A program made the position numbers and the translations under genes. The notes beneath the pieces are model-generated. The model saw only the letters and a program-made list of their open reading frames with translations, had not been told where the DNA came from and did no database searches. DNA of 51,526 bases from Candidatus Atribacteria bacterium (GTDB lineage: Bacteria > Atribacterota > Phoenicimicrobiia > Phoenicimicrobiales > Stramentimicrobiaceae), in contig JAGYIZ010000013.1 of assembly GCA_018402425.1 (NCBI GenBank), positions 1-51,526 of the forward strand, in the 5' to 3' direction. How positions within the stretch are numbered: the first letter of the stretch is position 1; every line of letters begins with the position of its first letter. This document shows, one piece after another, positions 8,416 through 18,987 of the stretch.

Positions 8416-9918
8416 ATGATGGATATGTTTTGTTTTCAATGCCAGGAAACAGCAAGAGGAACCGGCTGCACCAAGAGGGGTGTTTGCGGAAAAGACGCTT
8501 ATGTTGCCAATATGCAGGATTTACTTATTTATGTGTGCAAGGGAATTTCTGTATATAGCACTAAGGCGCGCGAATTAGGAATAGAAAATAAAGAAGTGAA
8601 CAAATTCATTGTGGATTCCCTGTTTATGACCATTACAAATGCCAATTTTGATCAAGCAGATTTTGTTGAAAAAATAAAAGAAGGTTTTGATGTTAGAGAG
8701 GAAATTAAAGAGCAATATCTTAGTGCCGGAGGTAAACTTAACCAGGAGCTGCCTGATTGTGCAACCTGGGAAGCAGAAGAAATATCTGAGTTTGAAAAAA
8801 AAGCCAATTCCTCTGAAGTTGGAGTTTTGGCAACTGAAAATGAAGACGAGCGCTCTTTGAGAGAACTTTTAACTTATGGAATTAAAGGAATCACAGCTTA
8901 TACTGAACATGCCTTTAATTTGGGATACGAGAATGGAAAAATCTATGAATTTATAGAAAGAGGATTAGTGGCGACAACGGATGGTTCGCTTTCCATAGAT
9001 GAGTTGGTGGATTTAGTAATGGAGTGCGGCAAGTTTGGTGTTGAGGCTATGTCCTTATTGGATAAAGCCAACACAGAAACCTTTGGTCATCCGGAAGTTA
9101 GCAAGGTCAATATTGGAGTACAAAATAATCCGGGTATCTTAATCAGCGGACATGATCTCAAAGATATGGAGGAACTACTTGAACAGACCAGGGATACAGG
9201 AGTTGACGTATATACTCATGGTGAGATGTTGCCAGCAAATTATTATCCAGCATTTAAAAAATATTCTCATTTTGTAGGTAATTATGGTAATTCCTGGTGG
9301 AAACAGGATGAAGAATTTGAAAAATTTAACGGGCCAATTCTGATGACAACTAATTGCATCATCCCACCAAGGGATAGTTATAAAGAGCGGGTATTTACCA
9401 CTGGTACAGCTGGTTATCCGGGAATGGTCCATATACCAGATAGGAAAAAAGATCAATCAAAAGATTTTTCAGAAATTATTAAAATGGCCAAAGAATGCCC
9501 TCCTCCTGTAGAGATAAAAAAAGGAGAAACAGTTATTCTTACTGCTGGTTGTGCGAAGTACAGATATAATAAGCTTGATTTAGGAGATATAAATGGAATA
9601 CCCAGAGTGTTAGATGCGGGACAGTGTAATGATTCCTACTCATTGGCAGTGATTGCCTTGAAATTAAAAGAAATCCTGGGATTAGATGATATTAATCAAC
9701 TTCCCATTTCTTACAACATTGCCTGGTATGAACAAAAAGCAGTGATCGTATTGTTGGCTTTACTTTACCTGGGAGTTAAAAATATTCATTTAGGTCCTAC
9801 ATTACCAGCATTTTTATCTCCCAATGTGACAAATGTTTTAGTCGAAAAATTTAACATTGCATTTCTTATATCAAACATTTGCAGTGAATCCTTTTATCAA
9901 TTAAAATCTAAACTCTAA
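8416..9918 (+). CDS. hcp: Hydroxylamine reductase / hybrid-cluster protein
   Basis: Hcp carries a cubane Fe-S cluster and the hybrid Fe-S-O cluster, and acts on NO or hydroxylamine during nitrosative stress in anaerobes. The N-terminal cysteines are C6, C9, C18 and C24. Hybrid-cluster segments are present: [33 protein letters not shown] and [10 protein letters not shown]. At 500 residues it is shorter than the 540-550 of class I/II enzymes. A GGAGG lies five bases before the ATG at 8416. It is monocistronic and overlaps the convergent tamB-like gene by 18 bases at the 3' end. Confidence 0.95.
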   Translation: MMDMFCFQCQETARGTGCTKRGVCGKDAYVANMQDLLIYVCKGISVYSTKARELGIENKEVNKFIVDSLFMTITNANFDQADFVEKIKEGFDVREEIKEQYLSAGGKLNQELPDCATWEAEEISEFEKKANSSEVGVLATENEDERSLRELLTYGIKGITAYTEHAFNLGYENGKIYEFIERGLVATTDGSLSIDELVDLVMECGKFGVEAMSLLDKANTETFGHPEVSKVNIGVQNNPGILISGHDLKDMEELLEQTRDTGVDVYTHGEMLPANYYPAFKKYSHFVGNYGNSWWKQDEEFEKFNGPILMTTNCIIPPRDSYKERVFTTGTAGYPGMVHIPDRKKDQSKDFSEIIKMAKECPPPVEIKKGETVILTAGCAKYRYNKLDLGDINGIPRVLDAGQCNDSYSLAVIALKLKEILGLDDINQLPISYNIAWYEQKAVIVLLALLYLGVKNIHLGPTLPAFLSPNVTNVLVEKFNIAFLISNICSESFYQLKSKL

Positions 9919-12900
9919 TCCAAATTTGAACCGATAATCTTCTTCTTTTAAAGAATAAGTATCAAATTGAGTGCTAAATGTAAAATTAGATGAGATTTCA
10001 TAGTCGATACCAAGACTTGTTTCACCCTGGAAATCAAGAGGAGTAGAATAGGTGACAAAGACATCATCACTGATACTTTTGCCAACCTCTAAAGTTAAAT
10101 CTCCAAGATTAATATCTTCTAGAAAAAAAAGATTGCTACTTGAACTTTCCGAGATATCATATGAAAGATTGATAAATTCAAATCCCAATCCTTCTGCCAG
10201 TTCACGTTCCATACGTCTGAAAAGGTTAATCTGTAAGCTTTGGAAAACGATATCTACCATTTCTTGAGATAGAATTTGATTTATTTCGCCTTCGGACAGG
10301 CCTTGAATATTTCTATTAAAGGTTAGCAAAGAGATGATTTCTGTTTCTCTTAAAGTAGGCTGAGAAGATAATGATATTTGCGGATTGGCAAGGTTTCCGG
10401 AAACATTAATCTCAATTTGAACATCTTGTACAGTAGTATTAGCCTTAGCGTTGATATCAATATCGTTAATTGTAAGACCATTAATATTGACACGTCCTTC
10501 TGAGATAACAAATCTTTTTTCAAAATATATTAGGTATCCTTTTTTTAGATTAAGGTTACCATTCACGGCAGGTTCAGCGAAAGAGCCACTTAAATTAATA
10601 TTGCCGGTTATATTAATTTCTGCATCAGGTAGTCTTAAGGTAAAAGGGTCAGCAATTTCAATATTAAAATCGAGGGTACTTTTTGAACGATCATATGTAG
10701 TAGTGTTATAAGATGACGATACATTACTTTCTTCATATAATTGCAGCAAATTCTGAAGATTCAGGCTACCTTCAGAGAGAACTAATTTACCGTCAATATA
10801 TGGTTCAAGCAATGATCCTTTAATTTCTGCCCAAAAATCAGCCTTGGTTTCTAATATATTCTGGTAAATAATTTTTTCCTCATTATTTTGTATAGTTAGA
10901 AAAATATTTTCAGGTACAAGATGAACCATCTCAAATTGACCAGATAGGTTGAAACTGTTTTCATAAGCCATAAAAGGAATATTAGGAATATTGACCTGAT
11001 TATTGGATATTTCTATTCTGCTATTGACTTCTTCCATTTGAAGAGGAAGATTATTCATAGCAATTTTACCCTGGTTAATATCGATTGTTCCGTTCATTAA
11101 CGGATTTTCAGTTGTGCCGGTTAAATATAGTTCAAGGTCAATGTTTCCCATAATTTCAGAAAAAGCTTCCTTCCAGAAAAGTCTTAATAAATTCAGGTCG
11201 GCTTTCTTCATGTTAATTTGAAAATCTAAAGGGATTTCCTGATAAACGATATCTGAAACGCCTGACTCGATTTCCCTTTCTTCTCTGAGCATAAATACAT
11301 CTAATGGTAGATTGCCCTTCGCCTGGATGTGATTATCATCTTCCAGGGCAATATCTAATTCTCTTATCTCTATTTCGTTTTTTTGGCTATTCCAGTGGAA
11401 ATTACCCAGGAGTTCTTCAAATTGAAATTCACGGAAATATCCCTTTTTAATCTGTGCAGTCATAGAAACTTGCGGTTGTTCAATGGTACCGCTAAAAAAA
11501 CCTTCGATATCCATAATTCCCTGTATTTCTTCATCAATCTGAGCCAGGTTCATCAGCGCATTCATATCTAATCGATCAGCCTGGAATTCAATATCAAGAG
11601 CTTGGGTGGCACTCAGGGTTCCTTTTGCATTAAATTGGCCTTCAGTCTGGATTAAGCTAAAATCTGAAAGCAGCCATCTGTCATCATTTATAGTAATCAT
11701 TGATTTTAGCTGAGAAGGGGGATTATTTTCTTGTTGTTGAGATGTAAGCATGGCTGATAAGATAATGTTTTGTTCGGATATATCCCCTTGCAAATCTACT
11801 TTTCCCGTTATTTCTGATGGTAGAAATATCTTGAAATACTCATCACCGGGATAAAAATAATCAATCATCTTGCTTAGTGCTTTATGAACAAACTCTATTT
11901 CTAAAGAAAATGGATAGTCTTCTCCAATTTTGGATTGGCCTTCTGCATTTATTTTCATATTTTCATTTTCTAGGTTAAAGTTGTCCAGCTCAAAGGAATA
12001 GGAATGGCCTAACCAACTGAACAATTCTGTAGAATTACTTTCTTCATTTTCAGGCAGCAATTCCTGTTCCGGTTGTAGGTGGAAACCAAATTGCCCCTGG
12101 CCTAATAAATAGTCTTCGAAAGTAATTTGTTCTAATTGAAAATTTCCCTCAATAGCAAGCCTTGGCCAGATACCTTTGATCTGGCCACTACCATTTGTCA
12201 AGCCGGATAATTGTATATCATCAGTAATTGTTTGAATAAATGGATGAACATCAATAGTATGGAGCTGATAGGAAAAATCTATTTCCGGAGAGCTGGTTTC
12301 CTGTAAAATAATTTTTCCATTTCCGGTTAATTTTGTATCCTGATTTATTAATTCAACTGTTTCTAACGAAATGATGTTTTGTTGAACAATCAATTCCCCG
12401 GTCAGTTCGCCCAACAGATTATCCTGGATGGAGAGCTCTCGTAGGTTAAACCCTGCTTTTATTTCGGGTTTTTTTGAATTACCATAAAAAGTCCCCTCAA
12501 TATTTGCTTTTCCTGCAGGCTGTATTTCTAAACCCATGGAATTGGCTAGCTCAGTTAGTTCGGGTATTTGAAATCCAAAATCCATTCTGAATTGAACAAG
12601 TTCGTTAAAATTAATTTCTCCCTTTATTGTGCCCTGGTTCTGGCCGGATTCCAGTTCACATTGTTGAACAGATAATATTTTATCAGAAAAATCCAAAGTT
12701 GATGTTATATTGCCCTGTAATGGATTAAGCAATGATAAATCTTCTATTTCTATAGACTTAACACTAAATGGCCCCTCAATATTAACAATAGAGCTGTCTT
12801 GCTTTTGACTTTCTATTTGTAAATGACTATCTATAGTGCCTGAAGATCCTTCTAGAAAAGTTAGCTGTTTGAATAAGGAATGCTGTAGAGAAAGATTTTC

Positions 12901-13881
12901 TGTTTGTAAGGAGAACTGGTAAAAGGGAACACCTTCAGACCAGTCAATTTTGCCATTAGCCGATAGAGAAGATTCTAATTCATGTGTTTCCAGAGATTCA
13001 ATGATTAGTTCATTTTGACGCAACAAAAAGGAGCAATCTGTTTCTAGAAATGGAATATTCTCAAAAATAATTTCAGAAGAAAATGCTTTTCCCTCAATTT
13101 GAAAGCTTTCAGGTTGCCCTTTGACATTTCCGTTAAAGGCGATTTCCCCCTCCAGAGAAAAATCATTATAATCCGGTAAGAATAAAGAAATATCATCTTT
13201 TAAATAAGATGCTTTTATTTCATCACCTTTTATGTCAAAATCAAAATAAACTTCTGGGGCAGTGAGAACAGAACCCCTTAATTGGACATTTTTATCACCA
13301 TAAAGCCCTGTCATCTCGGAAATAGTTATTTCTGGATTTACAAACTGCATAGAACCGCTGACTTGGCGGAAAGGAATTTCTTTTAAAAATTGTGGATTTA
13401 AATCAGCTTGCTGAAAGGTTGCTTCCCCTTTCCAGTCAATCTCCGAAGGAGCTGAATCAGAAGAATGACTCAAATTGAAATCAATATTAAATTTGCCCTG
13501 GCTTACCTTGAATAGTTCAGCTACCTCAAGATAATATTGAAAATGGTTAATATCCGCATTCTCCAGGTGGAAATCCAAAGAGTATTCAGGCTGGTTTATC
13601 AATAGTGTTCCCTGCAGAGCTAATAGAGCATTATCTTTTTCCTGGGTACCCTGAAAATCAAACATAATCTTGGGTAATCGAGTTAGATCAAGATAACCGT
13701 TAATACCTCTTGCTCGCGTGGTTAGATAATCCTGATCATAGTTGTACACCAATTTGTCATGATAAATTAGGTTACTATTTTGAAAATAGATACGATTGAT
13801 GATAATATTTTCCTGAAAATTTTCTGGATCAAGATGTAGTTTCTTAATAAAATCAAATTCTCCATTTAATTCTCTAGTCAA
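9901..13881 (-). CDS. TamB-like translocation/assembly protein, 5'-truncated
   Basis: TamB proteins bridge the inner and outer membrane and help build the cell envelope or move lipids. The 1326-residue chain is almost entirely repeated amphipathic beta strands of the AsmA/DUF490 type (for example [20 protein letters not shown] and [15 protein letters not shown]). The C-terminal TamB domain follows, with [20 protein letters not shown] and a closing aromatic strand FKFGLEFRF. The N-terminal membrane anchor is missing: the open frame begins at a TTG (13881) with no ribosome binding site, and the bases upstream encode the rest in broken frames. The reading frame is otherwise intact over 4 kb. It supports a diderm host. 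Confidence 0.85.
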   Translation of the reverse strand: MTRELNGEFDFIKKLHLDPENFQENIIINRIYFQNSNLIYHDKLVYNYDQDYLTTRARGINGYLDLTRLPKIMFDFQGTQEKDNALLALQGTLLINQPEYSLDFHLENADINHFQYYLEVAELFKVSQGKFNIDFNLSHSSDSAPSEIDWKGEATFQQADLNPQFLKEIPFRQVSGSMQFVNPEITISEMTGLYGDKNVQLRGSVLTAPEVYFDFDIKGDEIKASYLKDDISLFLPDYNDFSLEGEIAFNGNVKGQPESFQIEGKAFSSEIIFENIPFLETDCSFLLRQNELIIESLETHELESSLSANGKIDWSEGVPFYQFSLQTENLSLQHSLFKQLTFLEGSSGTIDSHLQIESQKQDSSIVNIEGPFSVKSIEIEDLSLLNPLQGNITSTLDFSDKILSVQQCELESGQNQGTIKGEINFNELVQFRMDFGFQIPELTELANSMGLEIQPAGKANIEGTFYGNSKKPEIKAGFNLRELSIQDNLLGELTGELIVQQNIISLETVELINQDTKLTGNGKIILQETSSPEIDFSYQLHTIDVHPFIQTITDDIQLSGLTNGSGQIKGIWPRLAIEGNFQLEQITFEDYLLGQGQFGFHLQPEQELLPENEESNSTELFSWLGHSYSFELDNFNLENENMKINAEGQSKIGEDYPFSLEIEFVHKALSKMIDYFYPGDEYFKIFLPSEITGKVDLQGDISEQNIILSAMLTSQQQENNPPSQLKSMITINDDRWLLSDFSLIQTEGQFNAKGTLSATQALDIEFQADRLDMNALMNLAQIDEEIQGIMDIEGFFSGTIEQPQVSMTAQIKKGYFREFQFEELLGNFHWNSQKNEIEIRELDIALEDDNHIQAKGNLPLDVFMLREEREIESGVSDIVYQEIPLDFQINMKKADLNLLRLFWKEAFSEIMGNIDLELYLTGTTENPLMNGTIDINQGKIAMNNLPLQMEEVNSRIEISNNQVNIPNIPFMAYENSFNLSGQFEMVHLVPENIFLTIQNNEEKIIYQNILETKADFWAEIKGSLLEPYIDGKLVLSEGSLNLQNLLQLYEESNVSSSYNTTTYDRSKSTLDFNIEIADPFTLRLPDAEINITGNINLSGSFAEPAVNGNLNLKKGYLIYFEKRFVISEGRVNINGLTINDIDINAKANTTVQDVQIEINVSGNLANPQISLSSQPTLRETEIISLLTFNRNIQGLSEGEINQILSQEMVDIVFQSLQINLFRRMERELAEGLGFEFINLSYDISESSSSNLFFLEDINLGDLTLEVGKSISDDVFVTYSTPLDFQGETSLGIDYEISSNFTFSTQFDTYSLKEEDYRFKFGLEFRF

Positions 13882-14180
13882 AGTGGCAGAGCATCGTAAA
13901 AAGTAATATCATGGATATTTAGTAGCCAACTGTTCCATTGGAAAATAGGAAATAATAAAACCGAACCTGGCCTTTGCCTTTTTCTGCCTGAAATAAGATA
14001 TTGTTTTCTTCAAGAACTATTTTCAAAAAGTATAATATTATTTATATCTAATGATTGAAAAGATATGGACTCAATTTCTCCAATTTCATAGTGTTTCCAA
14101 GACTATTTTCCAGTTTTGTTACTATTATTGATTTAATATTTTCACGGAAACTTTCAGTATTGATAAAATAGAAGAATCAG
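13882..14180 (-). pseudogene. Frameshifted 5' part of the tamB-like gene
   Basis: On the minus strand, short in-order peptide pieces continue the TamB-like protein upstream in different frames. They are FRENIKSIIVTKLENSLGN then KLEKLSPYL, next SFQSLDINNIILFENSS, next VLEENNILFQAEKGKGQVRF, next [18 protein letters not shown], and then the intact ORF. The first piece has the charged amphipathic look expected just after a TamB membrane anchor. At least four indels are needed to join them. The anchor helix itself is not recognisable. Confidence 0.7.
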
Positions 14181-14245
14181 GGAATAAGACATATATTGTA
14201 TCACGATATACAACAAAAAGCAACGTATATCATCAAATAATTTGA

Positions 14246-14368
14246 CAAAAAAAATCCCTGCGAACAGCAGTTTGCAAGGATTTATACAACTTGACCCTAT
14301 TGACTTACTGCAAAACTAGGGAAACAAACATTATTGAGGGGTTTAAAATAGCAGCCAATATACGACTT
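14246..14368 (-). ncRNA. Candidate small RNA with own promoter and terminator
   Basis: On the minus strand an extended -10 element TGTTATAAT (14375-14383) is followed after about 100 bases by a convincing terminator: AATCCTTGCAAA and TTCGCAGGGATT (14253-14282 region), then eight Ts ending near 14245. No ORF lies between. The 5' end UUUACAA can pair with UUGUAUAAA just before the terminator, and CCCTA..TAGGG forms an inner stem, leaving an open middle. A 6S-like RNA is conceivable but not shown. Confidence 0.4.
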
Positions 14369-14487
14369 GTAAATATTATAACACAGCATTATTTTTTTAC
14401 TAAAAAGAAAGTTCCGGATTGAATTAAATTTATTTTTCAGTTTTCTTGACATTCATGGTAAAATGTTAAAAATAATATAATAAAAGC

Positions 14488-14775
14488 AATGCGTGGGAGA
14501 ATAAGTATTTAAGCTAATGAGTACAGAAAGCTGTTGCCGATGAGAAGCAGCCTCATTGATGTACTAAATGGACCCACAAGCTTCAGGCTGAAAGAAATAG
14601 AGATTTCAAGTAGGTTCTGACGGTGTTTCCCTCCGTGAACGGGGAAAGGGTATCGGTATCAATATTGCCCGTACCTTAATAAGTGGAAACAGGCATTTTA
14701 TAAGTAATCTGACTGTTTCAACGAGAGTGGCAACACGAAAAATAAAGCCTTTCGCCTCTTGGTGAAAGGTTTTTT
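14488..14775 (+). ncRNA. T-box leader, tryptophan specifier (UGG)
   Basis: This is a full T-box: the base of stem I pairs GTGGG (14492-14496) with CCCAC (14573-14577), with an AAGTA loop-E-like left side. The specifier TGG at 14569-14571 is followed by A as usual. The T-box word AGTGGCAACACG is at 14726-14737. The terminator CCTTTCGCC/GGTGAAAGG at 14748-14769 is followed by six Ts. Uncharged tRNA-Trp should allow read-through toward the TrpB gene. TTGACA at 14446-14451 is the probable -35; the -10 is not clear. Confidence 0.88.
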
Positions 14776-14810
14776 GTTTTGTCCCACTTAATCCGAGCCT
14801 AACAGAGTCG

Positions 14811-14928
14811 ATTGTCTCTTAATCTTTACATAAATCTTAATTAGAGACAATTTGAAAAAGGGTGGCACCACGAAAGACTTTTCGTCCCTTTAATCCTTAA
14901 ATAGGATATGGGATAAAAGTCTTTTTTT
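14811..14928 (+). ncRNA. Second T-box antiterminator/terminator unit without stem I
   Basis: A hairpin (TTGTCTCT..AGAGACAA, 14812-14850) is followed by the canonical T-box word GGGTGGCACCACG at 14860-14872 and by an alternative terminator AAAGACTTTT/AAAAGTCTTT (14874-14924) with a T-run. Only about 85 bases separate it from the first terminator, too few for a stem I with a specifier loop. It looks like a stem III plus antiterminator module only. Confidence 0.75.
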
Positions 14929-15007
14929 ATTTTAGGAAGTTTATATATAAAAGAATAGTTAATAGAAAAGGAAATAAAATTGTCCGATAAAAGGAGGGGA
15001 TGTAACC

Positions 15008-15076
15008 TTGTATGAGGTAATCAGAGAAAAGCGTTGGCCCCCGCCAGGGGGTATATACATTTGTGAAACTAAATAA
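15008..15076 (+). CDS. Possible 22-residue leader peptide upstream of trpB2
   Basis: TTG at 15008 is preceded eight bases earlier by a strong AGGAGGGG (14992-14999), and the frame runs 22 codons to TAA. The peptide contains REKRWPPPGG: a single Trp directly followed by three prolines, over a CCCCC/GGGGG hairpin. This would be a plausible stalling context in a leader of a Trp gene. It could also be a chance ORF or a gene remnant. Confidence 0.4.
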   Translation: MYEVIREKRWPPPGGIYICETK

Positions 15077-15135
15077 ACTGTATATTTAATTTTTCAACGT
15101 TTTAAAAATAAAAATAAAAAGAAAGGATTTAAAAA

Positions 15136-16494
15136 ATGGAACAAGTCAAATTTATATTAGATGAAAAAGAGATTCCTCAATATTGGTATAATATACAGGC
15201 AGATTTGCCCGAACCATTGCCTCCATCATTACATCCGGGTACAAAAAAACCGCTCATGCCTGAAGATTTGGCGCCTTTATTCCCGATGGAGCTTATAAAA
15301 CAGGAAGTAAGTACAGAGAGATATATTGAAATCCCGGATGAAGTAAGAAGTATTTATCGCCTCTGGAGGCCGACAACACTTTTTCGGGCTAGAAGATTAG
15401 AAAAAGCACTCAAAACACCTGCTAAAATTTATTATAAATACGAAGGCAGCAGCCCGCCTGGAAGTCATAAAATTAATACTGCAGTTGCCCAGGCTTATTA
15501 TAACAAAAAAGAAGGAATTAACCGTATTAGCACTGAAACCGGTGCCGGTCAATGGGGCAGTGCACTGGCTTTTGCCGGCGCTTGCTTTGATATTGAAGTC
15601 AAGGTTTATATGGTCAAAATAAGCTATAATCAAAAGCCTTATCGAAGAGTCATGATGCAGGTCTGGGGTGCAGATTGCATACCCAGTCCCTCTGAACAAA
15701 CAAAAGCGGGTAGAGCAATCCTGTCAAGAGACCCTGATTGCCCAGGTAGTTTGGGATTAGCAATTAGCGAGGCAGTGGAAGAGGCGGTAAGCAGGGAAGA
15801 TACCCATTACTCACTGGGTAGTGTACTTAATCATGTTTTATTACACCAAACAGTTATCGGTCAGGAGACTAAAAAAACATTAGAAAAGATTAACGAGTAT
15901 CCCGATATCATAATTGGTTGTGTAGGAGGTGGCTCAAATTTTGCCGGCATGTTCTTGCCTTTCATAAAAGATAAAATTGATGGTACATACCCTGACTTAA
16001 GAATTATCAATGTTGAACCAGCAAGTTGCCCCACTCTAACCAGGGGTCCTTATCGGTATGATTTTGGTGATGAAGCAGGCATGACTCCTTTAATGAAAAT
16101 GTATACACTGGGCCATGGATTTATTCCACCCCCGGTTCATGCCGGTGGATTACGCTATCATGGCATGGCGCCGATTATCTGTCATTTGTTGAACTTAGGT
16201 TTGGTGGAAGCACGGGCAGAACAACAATTAGGTACTTTCCAGGCTGGTGTGGATTTTGCCAGAAGTGAGGGAATTATTAGTGCACCTGAGGCTGATCATG
16301 CTATTCGTGCTACTATTGATGAAGCGATTAAATGCCGAGAATCAGGTGAAGCAAAAACTATTCTCCTTGCCTTGAGCGGGCATGGTCATGTTGATATGGC
16401 TGCTTACCAGGCTTATTTTGACGGTAAACTAAAAGATCATGAATATTCTCAGGATAAAATCGAACAGGCTTTGCATGATTTACCAAAAGTTTAA
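15136..16494 (+). CDS. trpB: Tryptophan synthase beta chain, TrpB2 type
   Basis: This PLP enzyme joins indole and serine to give tryptophan. The long N-terminal extension and the [16 protein letters not shown] segment mark the TrpB2 class (about 450 aa, against 400 for TrpB1). The PLP lysine is K112 in GSHKINTA, and the glycine-rich phosphate loop is [10 protein letters not shown]. TrpB2 enzymes often lack a TrpA partner and may salvage indole; no trpA or other trp gene is present here. The Trp T-box in front shows that it is controlled by tRNA-Trp charging. A terminator follows directly, so it is monocistronic. Confidence 0.95.
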   Translation: MEQVKFILDEKEIPQYWYNIQADLPEPLPPSLHPGTKKPLMPEDLAPLFPMELIKQEVSTERYIEIPDEVRSIYRLWRPTTLFRARRLEKALKTPAKIYYKYEGSSPPGSHKINTAVAQAYYNKKEGINRISTETGAGQWGSALAFAGACFDIEVKVYMVKISYNQKPYRRVMMQVWGADCIPSPSEQTKAGRAILSRDPDCPGSLGLAISEAVEEAVSREDTHYSLGSVLNHVLLHQTVIGQETKKTLEKINEYPDIIIGCVGGGSNFAGMFLPFIKDKIDGTYPDLRIINVEPASCPTLTRGPYRYDFGDEAGMTPLMKMYTLGHGFIPPPVHAGGLRYHGMAPIICHLLNLGLVEARAEQQLGTFQAGVDFARSEGIISAPEADHAIRATIDEAIKCRESGEAKTILLALSGHGHVDMAAYQAYFDGKLKDHEYSQDKIEQALHDLPKV

Positions 16495-16502
16495 GCTAAT
16501 AA

Positions 16503-16535
16503 AAAAAGACGGGTTTTGCTGCCCGTCTTTTTTTA
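16503..16535 (+). terminator. Terminator after trpB2
   Basis: AAAAAGACGGG pairs with CCCGTCTTTTT and a T-run follows. Confidence 0.9.
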
Positions 16536-16660
16536 TTCATATAGTTAGTTGTCATTCTTCTAAAACATTTTAAGAATGTTTCATTAAAAGCTTGATTATT
16601 CATGAAAAGTGAATATAATAACTGAGAGAACTAGCAAGCTATGAAACAGGGTAAGGTTAT

Positions 16661-17098
16661 ATGAACAATCTTGAAAGAGCGAAAGATATTTTAGAGAAAA
16701 ACAGATACACTTTTGTTTTAATGATGGATGGGAAAATAATAAAAACTTCTCATAAAAAGGGAATTATCCCGTTAATGGAAATGATTCGGGATAATCGAGA
16801 TATGATGCAGGGAGCGGTGATTGCTGATAAGGTGATTGGAAAAGCTGCAGCACTATTGGCTGTAGCTTATAAAGTAAAGCAAATTTATACAGAGATTCTT
16901 AGCCAACAGGCAAAAGAAGTGTTGGACCAATATTCAGTATTTTACCAATATGAAAAATATGTTGATTATATTCAAAATCGTAGCAAAAATGGTCAATGTC
17001 CCATGGAAAAATTAACAAAAGATACAAATGACCCCAAAACAGCTTATTCCTTAATTCTAAAATATTACCAGGAAGTTTTGAAAATTAATTTATCATAA
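16661..17098 (+). CDS. DUF1893 domain protein
   Basis: This 145-residue protein matches the DUF1893 pattern (cytidine-deaminase-like fold). An N-terminal strand pair reads YTFVLMMDGKIIKTSHKKGI. A helix follows, then GAVIADKVIGKAAALLAV, the position where deaminases have the metal-binding site, and the family C-terminus CPMEKLTKDTNDPKTAY. It is cytoplasmic. The role is unknown; the family often sits beside metabolic genes. It lies 26 bases before an MBL-fold gene, probably in one transcript. The ATG is chosen because the family start is usually close to ERAKDILE. Confidence 0.8.
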   Translation: MNNLERAKDILEKNRYTFVLMMDGKIIKTSHKKGIIPLMEMIRDNRDMMQGAVIADKVIGKAAALLAVAYKVKQIYTEILSQQAKEVLDQYSVFYQYEKYVDYIQNRSKNGQCPMEKLTKDTNDPKTAYSLILKYYQEVLKINLS

Positions 17099-17124
17099 AT
17101 AAACCCGGATAAGGAGAATGCCTA

Positions 17125-17835
17125 ATGGCCAGACTAACTTTCCTGGGAACCAGGGCAGAGATTGAAGAAAAGACAGAGAATCATTATTATCATTCTTCTC
17201 TGCTTTTACAAATATTGCATCCTTATTCTTTTCGTTTAGTGATTGATTATGGAACTATTCATTCCTATGATTTGAGTATATTGAAACCAGATGCAATACT
17301 TATTACTCATGCTCATCCTGATCATTATATCTGGACTAAAGAGGAAGCAAATAATGCTACACCCGTTTATTTAACTATAGAAACATTAGAATACGGTAAG
17401 TTTTTCCCTGTTAATCCTCATATTTTCTATCCCTTTCAATGGTTTCCACTTGGACCTGTTCAGATTTTGCCTTATCGAGTAATGCATTCAGTTCGTTGTC
17501 CTGCTGTTGGTTTTAAAATTCAACTTCCTGATGATAAAGTAGTGGTCTATAATCCCGATTTGGTTGATATTATTGCTAAAGAGAATATTTTACCTGGTAC
17601 TGATTATTATATAGGTGATGGTTCAACCATTAACACAAACCTGGTGAGAAGAAAGGGAGAAAATTTCTATGGGCATACCCGGATACCTACACAAATTAAC
17701 TGGTGTAAAAAATTCGGAATAGAAAATATAATTTTTACTCATATCGGGAAGAATACCTTAAGCAAAGAAGATACTTTTACAGAAATATATCCTGAGGCAG
17801 TTTTGGCATATGACGGAATGAAAATCATTATATAG
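17125..17835 (+). CDS. MBL-fold metallohydrolase
   Basis: This 236-residue metallo-beta-lactamase-fold protein has the metal motif THAHPDH at 61-67, a downstream acid in YIGDGSTI and a late His in IIFTHIGKN. A GGAG lies close upstream. It probably shares an mRNA with the DUF1893 gene. The sequence resembles the RNase Z/PhnP-like branch, but the substrate is not evident. No signal peptide is seen. Confidence 0.82.
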   Translation: MARLTFLGTRAEIEEKTENHYYHSSLLLQILHPYSFRLVIDYGTIHSYDLSILKPDAILITHAHPDHYIWTKEEANNATPVYLTIETLEYGKFFPVNPHIFYPFQWFPLGPVQILPYRVMHSVRCPAVGFKIQLPDDKVVVYNPDLVDIIAKENILPGTDYYIGDGSTINTNLVRRKGENFYGHTRIPTQINWCKKFGIENIIFTHIGKNTLSKEDTFTEIYPEAVLAYDGMKIII

Positions 17836-17904
17836 CTAATTTTACTTGATCACCTATTACAGGAATATATTATAGAAAAAATACATTTTTAAAAAGAGAA
17901 TATT

Positions 17905-18795
17905 TTATGCCAAACTATGATTTTCAGATTTTAACTTCTGGACGAGAATACCGCAGATAATAAGAATAGAACCACCAATAATTTGAATGGCAGTTAGCAA
18001 CTCATTTAAAAAAACAAAGCCGAGAATTCCATTAATTATGGGAATAAGCATAGTCATCATAGCATAATAAGTGACATTAGCAACTCGAATTGTCTTATTC
18101 ATGAAAAGAATAATGAGTGCTTCGGTTAGCCCGGATAAAAATACAAATATGAAACCGGTACCTGGTAATAAACTAACATTTAATATTATTCCTATCAGGA
18201 TTGCAAGGATTGCTCCTATTGTAGTAACACCCCAGCTAATTATTTCCGGTGGAAGATGAACACTAATTTTTTTCTGTGTTACTGAAAAAGAAGCAAAAAA
18301 GAATGCACCGGTTAAAATCAACAGATCACCAATTTGGGGGATAATGATTTTTCCTTTAGTGGTTACAAGATAGATTCCAACAAAAAAACCAATGATTAAT
18401 AATGATTTTTCTAAATACATTTTTTCTTTTAAGAAAAAGTAAGCTAGAATTGTTGTAAAAATTAAATTACTTCTGGTAATAAAGCTATAATTAATTGATG
18501 TAGTAAACTCAAGGCCGAAAGTGGTTAAAAGATAGGCAGTTAATAGAAATGTACCTGCAAAGAAGAGAAATAACCATTGTGATTGAGTTATTTTTTTAAT
18601 TTTTTTAACATGTTTGCTCTGGATTAGAAAAAGATTCAGAGTTAAAGTAATAGCGGAAATAACCATAAATTGTACTAATAGTTCAAACGGCAGTATTTCA
18701 GATAATAAAGCCTTTTTTTTAAAGAAGATAGCAAGCGACAGGGAAAAAACTGCTGAAAGGCTATATATTAATCGTTCAGGGATTTTAATCATCAT
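17905..18795 (-). CDS. EamA/DMT-family transporter
   Basis: The 296-residue protein has ten predicted membrane helices in two EamA halves, each closing with the typical late helix (first half FTTILAYFFLKEKMYLEKSL; second half GILGFVFLNELLTAIQIIGG). The drug/metabolite transporter superfamily exports amino acids, nucleosides or other small metabolites; no specificity is visible. It is transcribed alone. Confidence 0.88.
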   Translation of the reverse strand: MMIKIPERLIYSLSAVFSLSLAIFFKKKALLSEILPFELLVQFMVISAITLTLNLFLIQSKHVKKIKKITQSQWLFLFFAGTFLLTAYLLTTFGLEFTTSINYSFITRSNLIFTTILAYFFLKEKMYLEKSLLIIGFFVGIYLVTTKGKIIIPQIGDLLILTGAFFFASFSVTQKKISVHLPPEIISWGVTTIGAILAILIGIILNVSLLPGTGFIFVFLSGLTEALIILFMNKTIRVANVTYYAMMTMLIPIINGILGFVFLNELLTAIQIIGGSILIICGILVQKLKSENHSLA

Positions 18796-18987
18796 AACCT
18801 CTAATATATTACACTAATTCTAATCATAACAGATGAGTCAAGTAAAATTAACTAAAATTACCAGTTTCGGTACCTTCAATCTATTTGTCTGATAAAAATA
18901 TAATTAGACCAATTTTTAATAAGGGTAAAATGGTTTGGACAAATATTGTTGGAGCTTACAGGTAAAGAAATATATTGTTTTTCCCGG

